This document shows, in pieces, positions 34,888 to 44,689 of a stretch of DNA of 64,000 nt. The notes beneath the pieces are model-generated. The model worked only from the letters and a program-made list of their open reading frames with translations. It was not told the DNA's origin and searched no databases. The stretch is from NCBI RefSeq assembly GCF_039542345.1, contig NZ_BAABHY010000001.1:372001-436000 (forward strand), in the 5' to 3' direction. Made by a program: the position numbers and the translations under genes. Within the stretch, counting starts at the first letter, position 1, and every line of letters starts with the position of its first letter. Origin of the DNA: Orbus sasakiae (GTDB lineage Bacteria; Pseudomonadota; Gammaproteobacteria; Enterobacterales; Orbaceae).

Positions 34888-36453
34888 ATGAAGTTAAAAC
34901 ACAAATTTAAGTTCGTAATAGGGATATTTGTGTTATTGGTAAGTTATCATTCATATGCAGCGGGTACCTTTGTTTATTGTAGTGATGCATCACCAAAAAG
35001 TCTAAATCCCCATATCGTCACTGATAGCACCTCGTTTGATGCAAGTGCTATACCCATTTATAATCGATTAGTTGAATTAAACTCAGATTCATACGATATT
35101 ATGCCGAGTCTTGCTGAAGCTTGGCAAGTCAGTGCAGATGGAATGCGTTATACATTTTATTTACGGGATGATGTGAAATGGCACAGTAATCATGATTTTA
35201 GGCCAACACGTCATTTTAATGCCGATGACGTTATTTTCTCTTTTATGCGCCAAATTGATGTACATAATCCTTATTATGCTATATCAGATGGGCAATTCCC
35301 CGGTTTTAATTACACTGGTCTAAATCGAATTATTAAAGAAATTGAGAAAATTGACGGTCATACTGTTGTTGTTCACTTAACAGAGCCATCGGCTAATTTT
35401 TTAGTTGCTATGACAATGCCATTTGCCTCCATTTTATCGGCTCAATATGCTGAAATGATGCTAAAAGCAGGCACACCAGAAAAAATGGATACTCATCCGA
35501 TTGGCACTGGACCTTTTAGCTATGTACACTATCAAAAAGATTCACGTATTTTATATCGCGTAAATAACAGTTATTTTGGTCAAAAAGCGAAGTTTGATCG
35601 TCTAGTTTTTATTATTCTTCCTGATCCGACAATGCGTTATGCGAAACTTCAAAAAGGGGAATGCCATGCGATGGCTTATCCAAATGTGGATGATGTTAAA
35701 CGTGCGCAGCAAGATAGCCGTTTAGAAGTTCAACACTTCGCTAGTATCAATCCACGTTTTATTGCGTTTAATCTTGACCATGCACCATTAGATAATATAG
35801 CGATCAGACAGGCATTGAATTTATCAGTGAATAAACAGGCCATTGTTGATAGTATTTTGCAAGATTCAGTAAAAACAGCTAGTGGTATCAGTGTTGCCGG
35901 TATCCCCTCTCAATATATTGATGAGATTGATGATCTATACGATCCTTTGCGTGCAGAGACTTTGTTAAAAAAAGAAGGTGATGATCATAACCTTTCGATT
36001 CAATTAGCGATACCCAAAAATCTTGATCAAGATGGCTTAAATATGGTGAGTAGGATTCAATCAGAATGGGAAAATATTGGTATTCGAACTCAACGTGTCA
36101 CATTCGAACCCGATAGCATATTGACTGAACGGGCTGATGCAATGCTTTTTTATCCGCAAAAATCAGATAATGCATTTAATCTTACGATGCGTGATTGCCA
36201 GAGAACAAACATGCCGTTTTCTTATTGGTGTGAGCCTTATTACGTTAATTTATTACAAAAAATACAACGTGAAACAGACAAACAACGACGCATTGAATAC
36301 TATCAAGAGTTTCAGCAAGCCGTGCAACAACAGCTGCCATTATTGCCGTTAGTTGATCTTCAATATTATGTTATACTTCGAAAAGAGGTAAAAGGATATA
36401 TGATTGAATCAGCGGGACTACATAATTTTAATCACGTCAGTATTGAGAAGTAA
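34888..36453 (+). CDS. Orphan peptide ABC transporter substrate-binding protein (DppA-like)
   Basis: This 521-aa periplasmic protein has a signal peptide ending about residue 24 (SYA). Similarity to DppA runs through FVYCSDASPKSLNPHI, FDASAIPIYNRLVE, NADDVIFSFMRQ, PIGTGPFSYVHYQKDSRI and the end KEVKGYMIESAGLHNFNHVSIEK. The usual GWxxDxxDPDxF segment of the binding cleft is replaced by a shorter stretch around AMLFYPQKSDNAFN, so ligand specificity may differ (peptide, haem or other). No permease or ATPase is nearby; it probably shares a Dpp/Sap transporter encoded elsewhere. Confidence 0.85.
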   Translation: MKLKHKFKFVIGIFVLLVSYHSYAAGTFVYCSDASPKSLNPHIVTDSTSFDASAIPIYNRLVELNSDSYDIMPSLAEAWQVSADGMRYTFYLRDDVKWHSNHDFRPTRHFNADDVIFSFMRQIDVHNPYYAISDGQFPGFNYTGLNRIIKEIEKIDGHTVVVHLTEPSANFLVAMTMPFASILSAQYAEMMLKAGTPEKMDTHPIGTGPFSYVHYQKDSRILYRVNNSYFGQKAKFDRLVFIILPDPTMRYAKLQKGECHAMAYPNVDDVKRAQQDSRLEVQHFASINPRFIAFNLDHAPLDNIAIRQALNLSVNKQAIVDSILQDSVKTASGISVAGIPSQYIDEIDDLYDPLRAETLLKKEGDDHNLSIQLAIPKNLDQDGLNMVSRIQSEWENIGIRTQRVTFEPDSILTERADAMLFYPQKSDNAFNLTMRDCQRTNMPFSYWCEPYYVNLLQKIQRETDKQRRIEYYQEFQQAVQQQLPLLPLVDLQYYVILRKEVKGYMIESAGLHNFNHVSIEK

Positions 36454-36462
36454 ATCATTATC

Positions 36463-36489
36463 ATAAACCTGTTAAAAAACAGGTTTTTA
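36463..36489 (+). terminator. Terminator of the DppA-like gene
   Basis: AAACCTG (36465-36471) pairs with CAGGTTT (36480-36486), followed by T residues. Confidence 0.85.
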
Positions 36490-36543
36490 TATTTGATAGA
36501 TTAATCCAAATTCCCTACATACTATCATTGATTAAAAGGGTAT

Positions 36544-38121
36544 CTATAATTGTGATTCGATGGGTAAGTAACCAACGATAGTCGCAACCCAACGTTGCCA
36601 CCATTTACTTTGTGGGTCATGTTCCCATATTACAGGTTCATCGTTTTGATTTTCATCTAGCCAGCGTAATTGCCCATCTTGTAATACAACTTGATAGCTA
36701 AAATCACGACTCATTTTCATATTAAATTCACGTTGTAATGCTTGTACAATTGCGGGTTCTTCAAAAATAATCCCCATTTCAGTATTAAGATTAGCTGAAC
36801 GAGGATCAAAATTAAATGATCCAACAAACCCAATTTTGCTATCGACCAAAAAGGCTTTTGTATGTAAGCTTGCATCACTTGAACCAATTAGGCTTCGTTC
36901 AGTTTTACCAAATGGTTTTAATTCATAAAGATTGATACCTTTTTCCAATAATGATTTACGATATGGCGCGTAGCCACCATGTGCCATTAGTACATCATTT
37001 GCTGCCAGCGAATTCGTTAAAATATCAACATCAACACCTTTCTGATGGATTTGACTAAATTGTTCGACACCGTTTTTACCTGGCACAAAATAGGGTGAAA
37101 TAAGTTTTAATCTTTCCGTTGCCGTTTGTAATGCAGGCTCAAGATGATGGATAAGCCATTGTGATTTACCCTGTCCAAAGGCTTTTATTGCGGGATCTGA
37201 ATAAACATGGACGTCATTAGTCCAATGTACTTGCCAGCCACCGGTATTCCATTCACCTTTAAAAAGTGACGTCACACTTGGTGTTTCTTTTAATTTGTTT
37301 AAATAAGGTAGGGCAGTTAAATTTTCACGTTTTTGTTTAATTGTCTCGCGTAGTAGATCGAGCGAATCGTCCTCTGCTTTAACCAATGCTTCAATGGGAA
37401 TGACCGCGTCACTGTTCCAAAAATCATCAAAGATCATCTCTGTCTCTTTGACTGCGACACCACCAATTAATAGGTCAGCGTCGAAAAAATTACGATTATC
37501 TGCAGCACCAAAATATTCGTTACCAATATTTCGGCCTCCAACAACAGCCATTCTACCATCAGCAATCCATGATTTATTGTGCATACGTCGATTAATGCTA
37601 AACACGCGTAAAATCATCTCAATACCGCGCATTAAAGAATTATCACGAGCTCGAGTAGGATTAAACATACGAATACTGATATTAGGATGCAAATTCAGTG
37701 TGGCTAATAAACTACTATTACCATGAGCATTCATATCATCTAATAGGATTCTAACTCTAACGCCACGATCAGCAGCATCCAATAACTCAAGACCCAGTAG
37801 TTGACCCGTTAGATCATCCTTCCAGATATAGTATTGCAAATCAAGACTACGTCCAGCTTCACGTGCACTCATTGCTCTTATCGCAAAAGCATCAAGATTA
37901 CTCGGAATTAATAATAAGCTACTTTGTTCTGGATGTAATACAAATTCTGGTCCAAGTGCTTTATCCAATCGGGTTTGATCGGGTTGAATAGGGAGTGAAT
38001 AACTTGCTTCCCCTTTAGCTTGTTTTGCAAAACGACCAAAACTGTATACTGCAATCAGCGATGCAAAAATAAATAGAATAATGATGAGAAGAAACATACG
38101 CAGTTTTCCTATGCGCGTCAT
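36544..38121 (-). CDS. clsC: Phospholipase D-family cardiolipin synthase (ClsC type)
   Basis: This 525-aa protein has an N-terminal transmembrane helix (about 8-28) and two HKD catalytic motifs: H181/K183/D188 in MHNKSWIADGR and H420/K422/D427 in LHTKAFLVDS. The blocks LDLQYYIWKDDLTGQLL, ISPYFVPGKNGV and ILTNSLAANDVLMAHGGYAPYR match E. coli ClsC (YmdC) rather than ClsA or ClsB. ClsC makes cardiolipin from phosphatidylglycerol and phosphatidylethanolamine and in E. coli needs the partner YmdB, which is not seen here. Confidence 0.9.
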   Translation of the reverse strand: MTRIGKLRMFLLIIILFIFASLIAVYSFGRFAKQAKGEASYSLPIQPDQTRLDKALGPEFVLHPEQSSLLLIPSNLDAFAIRAMSAREAGRSLDLQYYIWKDDLTGQLLGLELLDAADRGVRVRILLDDMNAHGNSSLLATLNLHPNISIRMFNPTRARDNSLMRGIEMILRVFSINRRMHNKSWIADGRMAVVGGRNIGNEYFGAADNRNFFDADLLIGGVAVKETEMIFDDFWNSDAVIPIEALVKAEDDSLDLLRETIKQKRENLTALPYLNKLKETPSVTSLFKGEWNTGGWQVHWTNDVHVYSDPAIKAFGQGKSQWLIHHLEPALQTATERLKLISPYFVPGKNGVEQFSQIHQKGVDVDILTNSLAANDVLMAHGGYAPYRKSLLEKGINLYELKPFGKTERSLIGSSDASLHTKAFLVDSKIGFVGSFNFDPRSANLNTEMGIIFEEPAIVQALQREFNMKMSRDFSYQVVLQDGQLRWLDENQNDEPVIWEHDPQSKWWQRWVATIVGYLPIESQL

Positions 38122-38269
38122 ATTATGCCCAAAATGCGTTAGTTAGAAATATATGGTAATCAGTGATATGGTAGTGATTATAACCAATTGCATACAAAAT
38201 ACTATACAACCAATAGAAATAATATTGATATGACATTCTGTGCGAAATATGGCTCTTTTACGAATTAAA

Positions 38270-38288
38270 CAGGCGCAATAAGCGCCCA
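38270..38288 (-). terminator. Terminator of the 32-aa membrane protein
   Basis: GGCGC and GCGCC form a short GC-rich stem with a 5-nt loop. Read on the minus strand it is followed by TGTTTAA. It lies about 20 nt after the small gene. Confidence 0.6.
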
Positions 38289-38307
38289 TTAATCATGATA
38301 ATATTGG

Positions 38308-38406
38308 TTACTTTTTTTTACTTTTAAAGTATTCATCCACCTTATAAAACGCAAATAAAACGGAAATGGCACCAATAACTTCTAATATCAAAATGATTAT
38401 ATTCAT
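38308..38406 (-). CDS. Predicted 32-aa single-pass membrane protein
   Basis: An ATG frame encodes a hydrophobic helix (NIIILILEVIGAISVLFAF) followed by a charged tail ending KSKKK, the classic layout of a small inner-membrane protein with a cytoplasmic basic end. It lies 14 nt downstream of yajQ on the same strand and ends at a GC-rich hairpin, so it could be expressed as part of the yajQ transcript. The ribosome site is weak. I do not recognise a family. Confidence 0.5.
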   Translation of the reverse strand: MNIIILILEVIGAISVLFAFYKVDEYFKSKKK

Positions 38407-38420
38407 ACAATGTTCTTAAT

Positions 38421-38912
38421 TTAATCTCGAAAGTTATTAAATTGGAATGGTTGACCAAGTTCAGCACCTTTTACTAATGCAATGGTTGCTTGTAAATCAT
38501 CACGTGCTTTAGCCGTTACGCGCACTTGTTCACCCTGAACTTGAGCTTGTACTTTAAGTTTACTGTCTTTAATTAATTTAACCACTTTTTTAGCAAGCTC
38601 TTTATCGATACCTTGCTTAAGTTTTACGGTTATCGAATAGGTTTTACCACTATGTTCTAATTCTTCGGGGATTTCAAGTGCACCACCATCAATGCCGCGC
38701 TTAGCTAGCTTATCACGTAATATATCTAATAGTTGCTGAACTTGAAAGTCTGATTCACTTGATACTTTAATGGTTTCATTCTTTTCATTGAGCTCAAATG
38801 AAGCTGGTATATTGCGAAAATCCCATCGCGTTGAAAGCTCACGGGTGGCATTTTCGACACCGTTACGGACTTCTGGGATATCAATTTCAGAGACAATATC
38901 AAAAGAAGGCAT
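38421..38912 (-). CDS. yajQ: YajQ family cyclic-di-GMP/nucleotide-binding protein
   Basis: This 163-aa protein matches the YajQ (UPF0234) family end to end, from MPSFDIVSEIDIPEVRNGVENA to AELGQPFQFNNFRD. It has two similar alpha/beta RNA-binding-like domains. Members bind nucleotides, and cyclic di-GMP binding is reported in Xanthomonas; the role in gammaproteobacteria is not settled. It stands between the dapD terminator and the small membrane gene. Confidence 0.95.
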   Translation of the reverse strand: MPSFDIVSEIDIPEVRNGVENATRELSTRWDFRNIPASFELNEKNETIKVSSESDFQVQQLLDILRDKLAKRGIDGGALEIPEELEHSGKTYSITVKLKQGIDKELAKKVVKLIKDSKLKVQAQVQGEQVRVTAKARDDLQATIALVKGAELGQPFQFNNFRD

Positions 38913-38924
38913 AGATTTACTCCA

Positions 38925-38958
38925 GTTAAAAACTTATCGCCACAGGTTATGTGGCGAT
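38925..38958 (-). terminator. Terminator of dapD
   Basis: ATCGCCACA (38936-38944) and TGTGGCGAT (38950-38958) form a 9-bp stem. On the minus strand a T run follows. Confidence 0.8.
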
Positions 38959-38968
38959 CAAATTAATG

Positions 38969-39793
38969 TTAATCAATGGTACGAAGTAGTTCGTTAATGC
39001 CAACTTTACCACGTGTTTTTGCATCAACTTTTTTAACAATCACTGCACAGTATAAACTGTAAGAACCATCTTTAGAGGGTAAGTTACCCGATACAACAAC
39101 TGAGCCAGCGGGTACACGACCATAGAACACTTCACCTGTTGCGCGGTCATAAATTTTTGTACTTTGACCAATAAATACACCCATTGAAATCACTGAGCCT
39201 TCTTCAACGATAACGCCTTCAACGATTTCACTACGTGCTCCAATAAAACAGTTATCTTCGATAATCGTTGGGTTTGCTTGTAATGGTTCAAGTACACCAC
39301 CAATTCCAACGCCACCTGATAAGTGAACATTTTTACCAATTTGGGCGCATGAACCGACCGTTACCCATGTATCAACCATTGTGCCTTCATCAACATAAGC
39401 TCCAATATTGACATAAGATGGCATTAAAACTGTATTACGTGCAACATATGCGCCTTTACGTGCAATCGCCGATGGAACAACACGGAAGCCTTCTTCTTTA
39501 AAACGCGCTTCATCATAATCGGCAAATTTTAAAGGTACTTTGTCATAGTAGTTTGTTTCACAGCCATCAATTAGTTGATTTTCATTAATACGAAAAGACA
39601 GTAACACCGCTTTTTTTAACCATTGGTGAGTAATCCAGTCACCGTTAATTTTTTCTGCAACACGCATTTTCCCGCTATCTAATAGGTTAATGGCTTGATT
39701 GATAGCATCACGAGTGACTGCATCAACATTAGTTGGAGTGATTTCAGCTCGACGCTCGAATGCAGCTTCGATAATGGTTTGTAATTGTTGCAT
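38969..39793 (-). CDS. dapD: Tetrahydrodipicolinate N-succinyltransferase
   Basis: This 274-aa protein has a helical N-terminal domain and a left-handed beta-helix of hexapeptide repeats (YVNIGAYVDEGTMVDTWVTVGSCAQIGKNVHLSGGVGIGG). The length is the same as E. coli DapD. It uses succinyl-CoA in the succinylase branch of lysine and diaminopimelate synthesis, giving cell-wall precursor. It is monocistronic with its own terminator. Confidence 0.98.
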   Translation of the reverse strand: MQQLQTIIEAAFERRAEITPTNVDAVTRDAINQAINLLDSGKMRVAEKINGDWITHQWLKKAVLLSFRINENQLIDGCETNYYDKVPLKFADYDEARFKEEGFRVVPSAIARKGAYVARNTVLMPSYVNIGAYVDEGTMVDTWVTVGSCAQIGKNVHLSGGVGIGGVLEPLQANPTIIEDNCFIGARSEIVEGVIVEEGSVISMGVFIGQSTKIYDRATGEVFYGRVPAGSVVVSGNLPSKDGSYSLYCAVIVKKVDAKTRGKVGINELLRTID

Positions 39794-40029
39794 AATATTT
39801 TATCCTTTGCTGTATAAAAATTTTAGCTTGTTAAATATGAGTTTCGCGCACTAGTATAATATAAAATTGTGTAGTTTTTAATGCTCAAATAGTTTTCTTA
39901 TAATTGTTGGTAAATCATAATCTAATGTAATTATCATATTATTCGCATACAACCTGTTGATTCAATTAAACAGATATTCGCCTTGGGGGATATTGGGAAT
40001 ATTTTTAAAAGCATTAACGTGCGAGCAAT

Positions 40030-40075
40030 CATGATAAGTTGATGTTTTTATTGGTGAAAATATCAGCTTATCATG
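40030..40075. repeat. 14-bp inverted repeat at the end of the fimbrial operon
   Basis: CATGATAAGTTGAT (40030-40043) and ATCAGCTTATCATG (40062-40075) pair with one G-T wobble across an 18-nt loop. It lies 9 nt past the last fimbrial gene. A T run is lacking, so it may protect the mRNA end or be a factor-dependent terminator. Confidence 0.65.
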
Positions 40076-40084
40076 TGAGTTAGG

Positions 40085-40816
40085 CTAGAATTTGACTTGA
40101 TATTGCCATGATGTTCCTTGATCATTGATCACATCATAAATAATCTGCTGATAGTGATTTGGCGATTTCTTTAACATTACCGAGTATTCTGATTTCGGTA
40201 AAAGCATAACGTCTGGAACTTGCTCACCAGACACAAACACACTATTAAGATTCATATGCCAAGCGGTTGGATTAATAAACGTTAGTTTTGTTTTACCTTT
40301 CTCATCTGTCAATTTGAAAGTAATTAAATAACCGTCTTGTTGTTGTAAGGGGCGGACGCCTTCTGGGCGGATAAATATTTTCATTCTAATTCTTAGCGGT
40401 AATACCACTTTTTGATCTAATCGAAAATTACTTTGCGTATTAGGCGGAATTTGATAAATATTTAACCAATAGAGTGACTCTTGCTCTTTAGCTAACATAG
40501 CTCGCGATGCTAACATAAGACGAACTGCTCTGATTTCACTTGCTTGCATACTAAATACAGGGGGAGAAATGATTATGGGGCTTTTGATGGTTTCAGGTAA
40601 AGCCAACATATCACCATCATCAACCCACATTTGGATTAATGTGGGGTGTTTTTCAGAATTAGCGAGTGAAAGTGACAATGTTTTATCATTTGCATTAAAG
40701 ACAACACGCGTGCCTTCAACATTAACAACGGCATAAGCTTGCAGTGTAAATAATAGACTTAATAATCCAATAATAGACAGTTTATTGAAAACTGACCACA
40801 ACTTGTAATTGTGCAT
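40085..40816 (-). CDS. Periplasmic fimbrial chaperone 2 (PapD/FimC family)
   Basis: This 243-aa protein has a signal peptide of about 31 residues. The immunoglobulin-like G1 domain shows GTRVVFNANDKTLSLSLAN, the PPVF segment and YWLNIYQIPP; the FRLDQKVVLPLRIRMKIFIRPEG block and the G2 domain follow. It donates a strand to fimbrial subunits in the periplasm. AGGGAG sets the ATG at 40816, which overlaps the adhesin gene by 35 nt. It is the second chaperone of the operon and may serve the tip adhesin. Confidence 0.9.
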   Translation of the reverse strand: MHNYKLWSVFNKLSIIGLLSLLFTLQAYAVVNVEGTRVVFNANDKTLSLSLANSEKHPTLIQMWVDDGDMLALPETIKSPIIISPPVFSMQASEIRAVRLMLASRAMLAKEQESLYWLNIYQIPPNTQSNFRLDQKVVLPLRIRMKIFIRPEGVRPLQQQDGYLITFKLTDEKGKTKLTFINPTAWHMNLNSVFVSGEQVPDVMLLPKSEYSVMLKKSPNHYQQIIYDVINDQGTSWQYQVKF

Positions 40817-42110
40817 TGACGCTCCCTGCAGTGATTGTTTGACCGCTAATGGCTTCAAGTGATGCGATAAATTCACCACTATAAATATTGGTTGTTCCAC
40901 TGGACTGTAATGACGTGATATCACCAAACGCATACCAACCACCTGGGTTACCAGTACCAAAAGACGATAAACTTGGTAATAAGTTTAGGGCGGTGCCATT
41001 GCTTGAATAAATGCGAATTCCCACCCCTGATGCGATGCTATCAAGCGTACCATAATCATCATCGAGTAGCCAAGTTAAGCCCCCAGAGCTGGTTGTTAAT
41101 CCTAGTGATTGTGCCGCACTCACTGCAGTTGGATTATTAACTAAAAATCCCATTGAAACATTGGCTGAGCGTGTCGTTGACGTCGCAGTACTTGATACAG
41201 CACCTGATTCACATTCAATACTCACCGTAAAGTTTGCCTGACTGGTGGTTCCGCTTGCTAGCAGGGGAACACTAATACTGGGTATCGTCACAACACTTGG
41301 ATAATCATTTACTTTACACATTGCGCCACGAACAAAAGTCGTGCCAGTATTGTATAGACTCCAGCCAGCAGGCCAGTAGGCATAAAATCCATCATAGTGA
41401 TTAGCTGAATCAGCTCCGTCAGTGATATTTGCTGAGACGCCAGGACCTTTAAAATCAATATAACCAAATGGCTGAGAATAGCCATAAGAATAAGTATTGG
41501 CAGTATTGCCATAATAACTGATGCTTTCTGTTCTAAATAACTCAATTGTTACGCCACTAAATGCACTGGCAGGAACATAAATGTAAGTCCCATCCGAGTA
41601 CCAATCATCAGCCGTCAATTTTCGTGATTGCCAATAACGAGTGTAATAGTTTCCCGTTTTAGTATTTGTTAAACGAAAAGCAACATTTTTGACATAGGAG
41701 TAATAAGCATTATCAATATCGCCGACTGTATACATGCCGCTATATGCGTTATCGCCATTTGTCGCATACATTTCATAAATACTATCAGCATCGGCAACAG
41801 CACATCGAAAAAGTACTTGTTGTGCTGTAAATGGTGTGGAAAGAGCTTGGCTGATAAAATCTAATGTCGAACTTGCCAACAGTGTACCAGCATCTTGGAA
41901 CGTGCCACTGCTGAGTGATATCACTGAAGGAATACCTATATTTTTACTGTTAGCTGTATCAGAGGCACCAGTCCAGGAACTTGCTGTATAACCTGCCGCT
42001 ATTGCATCACTTGATAAGCTTGATGTACTTGTCACTCTTATGCAATTTGCTATTGATTCTTTAGCCAAAAAGACTGAGGCAACAATAAACAAAGTGTTAA
42101 CTAATTTCAT
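40782..42110 (-). CDS. Two-domain fimbrial tip adhesin
   Basis: This 442-aa protein has a signal peptide (about 22 residues, ending ESIAN before Cys). A Ser/Thr/Tyr-rich N-terminal region of roughly 240 residues would be the receptor-binding domain. A C-terminal pilin domain runs from about residue 270 (CKVNDYPSVVTIPSISVP ... CES) to the end QLQVVVSFQ, the donor-strand acceptor pattern. The size and the place after the usher suggest a FimH/MrkD-like tip adhesin; the receptor is unknown. The ATG at 42110 overlaps the usher stop by 1 nt. Confidence 0.83.
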   Translation of the reverse strand: MKLVNTLFIVASVFLAKESIANCIRVTSTSSLSSDAIAAGYTASSWTGASDTANSKNIGIPSVISLSSGTFQDAGTLLASSTLDFISQALSTPFTAQQVLFRCAVADADSIYEMYATNGDNAYSGMYTVGDIDNAYYSYVKNVAFRLTNTKTGNYYTRYWQSRKLTADDWYSDGTYIYVPASAFSGVTIELFRTESISYYGNTANTYSYGYSQPFGYIDFKGPGVSANITDGADSANHYDGFYAYWPAGWSLYNTGTTFVRGAMCKVNDYPSVVTIPSISVPLLASGTTSQANFTVSIECESGAVSSTATSTTRSANVSMGFLVNNPTAVSAAQSLGLTTSSGGLTWLLDDDYGTLDSIASGVGIRIYSSNGTALNLLPSLSSFGTGNPGGWYAFGDITSLQSSGTTNIYSGEFIASLEAISGQTITAGSVNAQLQVVVSFQ

Positions 42111-44689
42111 TACATTGATTCCTGAACACAAGGTAAATTTAAAACGGTCATTAAATCATCAGAAATTTCGGAAAGCTGATAATGAATTTGACAAGATTGG
42201 GTTGAGTTATCACCCCAAACAACGTTTAAGATACCAGAAAGTTTGTTTAAACGTACATAGAGTTGTTCACCTTGACCAACCATACCGATAGAATTATTAT
42301 CCTCATCTGTTACATCCGCCCCCATAGGAACACTGATATTATTTTCTGGTGAGGTGATATTAATTAAGATGGCATGTCCATAGTGTGTATCAAAGTCCAC
42401 TTTTACCATTGAGCCATAATATGGCACAATACGTTTACCTCCCCCAATTAATTCTACATCATCATTCATTTCACTAGTATCAAGAACAATATTATTATAG
42501 TTATAAGCTGATAGTGATGGCATTAATGCATAACCAAAACGGTCAATAGCAGCGCCCTGTCCATTTTTAATTAGTGCACCTTTAGCGCCAGGAGCATGAA
42601 CCAAAGCAAACGTATCACTGATGTAAGGACCGGTTGTTAAACCACCACTGTGTAACACAAACGCACCAGAAGCACCAAGATTTAGCTGATGATAATTTTT
42701 ACCATTTGATAACGAAGCTCTAAATGATCCAACCGAGGTACTTTTTTGTAGTGAAGCACCCCAAGTATTAGTCGCATCAGTATCTGTCGTTTTTTCTAAA
42801 CCAGCATACACAGAGTAAATTATATCATTTTGACTGCCTGCGGCCCCCGCAAGACGGATATTACCGTTTTTATTGTCTTTTGAACGACTTGCATCAAATG
42901 ATAATGATGAGCGCGTTGATCCCCAATCAAGTGGCATAGTGACACTAAAAGAAATCAAATTTTCAGTGGTTTTTTGATGATAGCTGTAAGCATAATTACT
43001 ATCAGAGGTACTACTCGTATTTAAAATTTGTTGGCGAGCAACACTAATATTGTAGTTAAATTGTTTGTAGGAATTATTATAGCCGAGTTGTAATTGGTTG
43101 ACTCTTGATTTATCACTATAGTAATCAGCAGTACTACCGGTCATGTAAAGTGAGCCCCAATCATCTAAGGGTTGGCTAATTGTTACAGCAAGGCGGTTTC
43201 GCTGTTTTAACGTATCTGAATCGTAATAAATCCCTTTTTCTAATTGACGATTAATGCCTAATACATCTTGATAATCACGATAACCAGCCGTTGAATAACG
43301 ATAGGCTGCTAAAGTTAAGTTGGTTCTGGTTGCTTGAAATGATTTACTATAACTTGCTTCCATTCTCCAACCTGTTTCACTGGTTTGATTTGCCATTTTA
43401 GCATGTGACCAAACTGTATTAAGTGCAATTGCCCCTAGTGGTGAAGCGTAAACACCACCAAGTAGGCCAGATTGATAGTCATGCCCAAATCTTGCACCAA
43501 TATTAGCGGTGATTGAATTGTTGATACCATATTGAAATGTTCCTTCAATAAAGCGATTGTTGACATCGCTAAATTGACGAACCTCGCCTAATGAAAGGGC
43601 ATAGTCCCAATTTCCAGCACGAACAGAGCTAGGCGTTGCAGAGTAGGGAACCGTAAATGAGGATATTTTACCATTTGACTCAATAACTTCGACGTTTAGA
43701 TCCCCTTCCATAGGGGTGTTATATAAATCACTGATAACGAATTCGCCAGGAGGGACAGAGGTTTCGTAGATTGTTCTATCATTTTGTTTAATGACAATAC
43801 GAGCAGCCGTTGTGGCAATACCTCTTACTTCTGGGGCATAACCTTTTTTACTTTGTGGCCACATTTTTTGGTCAGTACCTAACTTAGCACCTCTAAAAGA
43901 TAATCCACCAAATAAACTACTGTCTGTCGATGTTTCACCGATAATTAATGTACTTTCGATGGCGGAAATAGGTCGTTGTAGCCAAGTACGAACAGAACTA
44001 TACTGAAAGCGTCGGTTATTTGTATCTAGGGTGGTATAGCGCATATTACCTTGATGACGAACTTGCCACAAACCGAAGTTAATACCACTGTAAATGTTAC
44101 TCCATAGGTAATCGTAATCATTACTACTATTTTTGGTGTGACTGTAGTTCGTGTTATGCCTTAAGAACAACGCAGTATTTCCTTCATCCCATTCAGATGT
44201 TGGGATATAACCACGTGGTTTTGTGTAGAGATCTTTTTGTGCTGCGGTAATATTTAATCGTAATTGTGCTGTGTCAACATCCCAAAAAATACCATTACCT
44301 AGCTGATTGATTAAAATACATTGTGTTTTTTGGTCATCGCTATCATAACGAATATTTGTTTTTTTTAGTGTTTCTAATGACAGACATGGCATCGATTTTT
44401 TATCATCAATACGTTCAAAGACGATACTTGCTTGTGACACTATTAAACTATTATTAACGTAAACATCCAGTATTTGATCACCAAGTAATAATTGACCATC
44501 TTGTTTATTAAATCGCGCTAAGTTTTGACCAAATGTTGTGCCATGGAATAGGGCGGAGTCGAAAAAATAATCATCTGCTTGAGCAATCGTTGGTAAAAGA
44601 ATAAAACCAACAACTAAACAATAAGATGTAACTTTAACTGACAAAGTGTTTCGAATAGACCGACTACTTCTCAAGTAGATAGTGCTCAC
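42110..44689 (-). CDS. Fimbrial outer-membrane usher (FimD/PapC family)
   Basis: This 859-aa usher has the N-terminal chaperone-binding domain (YFFDSALFHG) and a 24-strand barrel with the plug region (GEFVISDLYNTPMEGDLNVEVIESNG). Two C-terminal domains end in CQIHYQLSE. It secretes and assembles chaperone-bound pilins across the outer membrane. The GTG start at 44689 overlaps the first chaperone gene by 26 nt and follows AGGAG. The signal sequence is long (about 38 residues). Confidence 0.95.
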   Translation of the reverse strand: MSTIYLRSSRSIRNTLSVKVTSYCLVVGFILLPTIAQADDYFFDSALFHGTTFGQNLARFNKQDGQLLLGDQILDVYVNNSLIVSQASIVFERIDDKKSMPCLSLETLKKTNIRYDSDDQKTQCILINQLGNGIFWDVDTAQLRLNITAAQKDLYTKPRGYIPTSEWDEGNTALFLRHNTNYSHTKNSSNDYDYLWSNIYSGINFGLWQVRHQGNMRYTTLDTNNRRFQYSSVRTWLQRPISAIESTLIIGETSTDSSLFGGLSFRGAKLGTDQKMWPQSKKGYAPEVRGIATTAARIVIKQNDRTIYETSVPPGEFVISDLYNTPMEGDLNVEVIESNGKISSFTVPYSATPSSVRAGNWDYALSLGEVRQFSDVNNRFIEGTFQYGINNSITANIGARFGHDYQSGLLGGVYASPLGAIALNTVWSHAKMANQTSETGWRMEASYSKSFQATRTNLTLAAYRYSTAGYRDYQDVLGINRQLEKGIYYDSDTLKQRNRLAVTISQPLDDWGSLYMTGSTADYYSDKSRVNQLQLGYNNSYKQFNYNISVARQQILNTSSTSDSNYAYSYHQKTTENLISFSVTMPLDWGSTRSSLSFDASRSKDNKNGNIRLAGAAGSQNDIIYSVYAGLEKTTDTDATNTWGASLQKSTSVGSFRASLSNGKNYHQLNLGASGAFVLHSGGLTTGPYISDTFALVHAPGAKGALIKNGQGAAIDRFGYALMPSLSAYNYNNIVLDTSEMNDDVELIGGGKRIVPYYGSMVKVDFDTHYGHAILINITSPENNISVPMGADVTDEDNNSIGMVGQGEQLYVRLNKLSGILNVVWGDNSTQSCQIHYQLSEISDDLMTVLNLPCVQESM

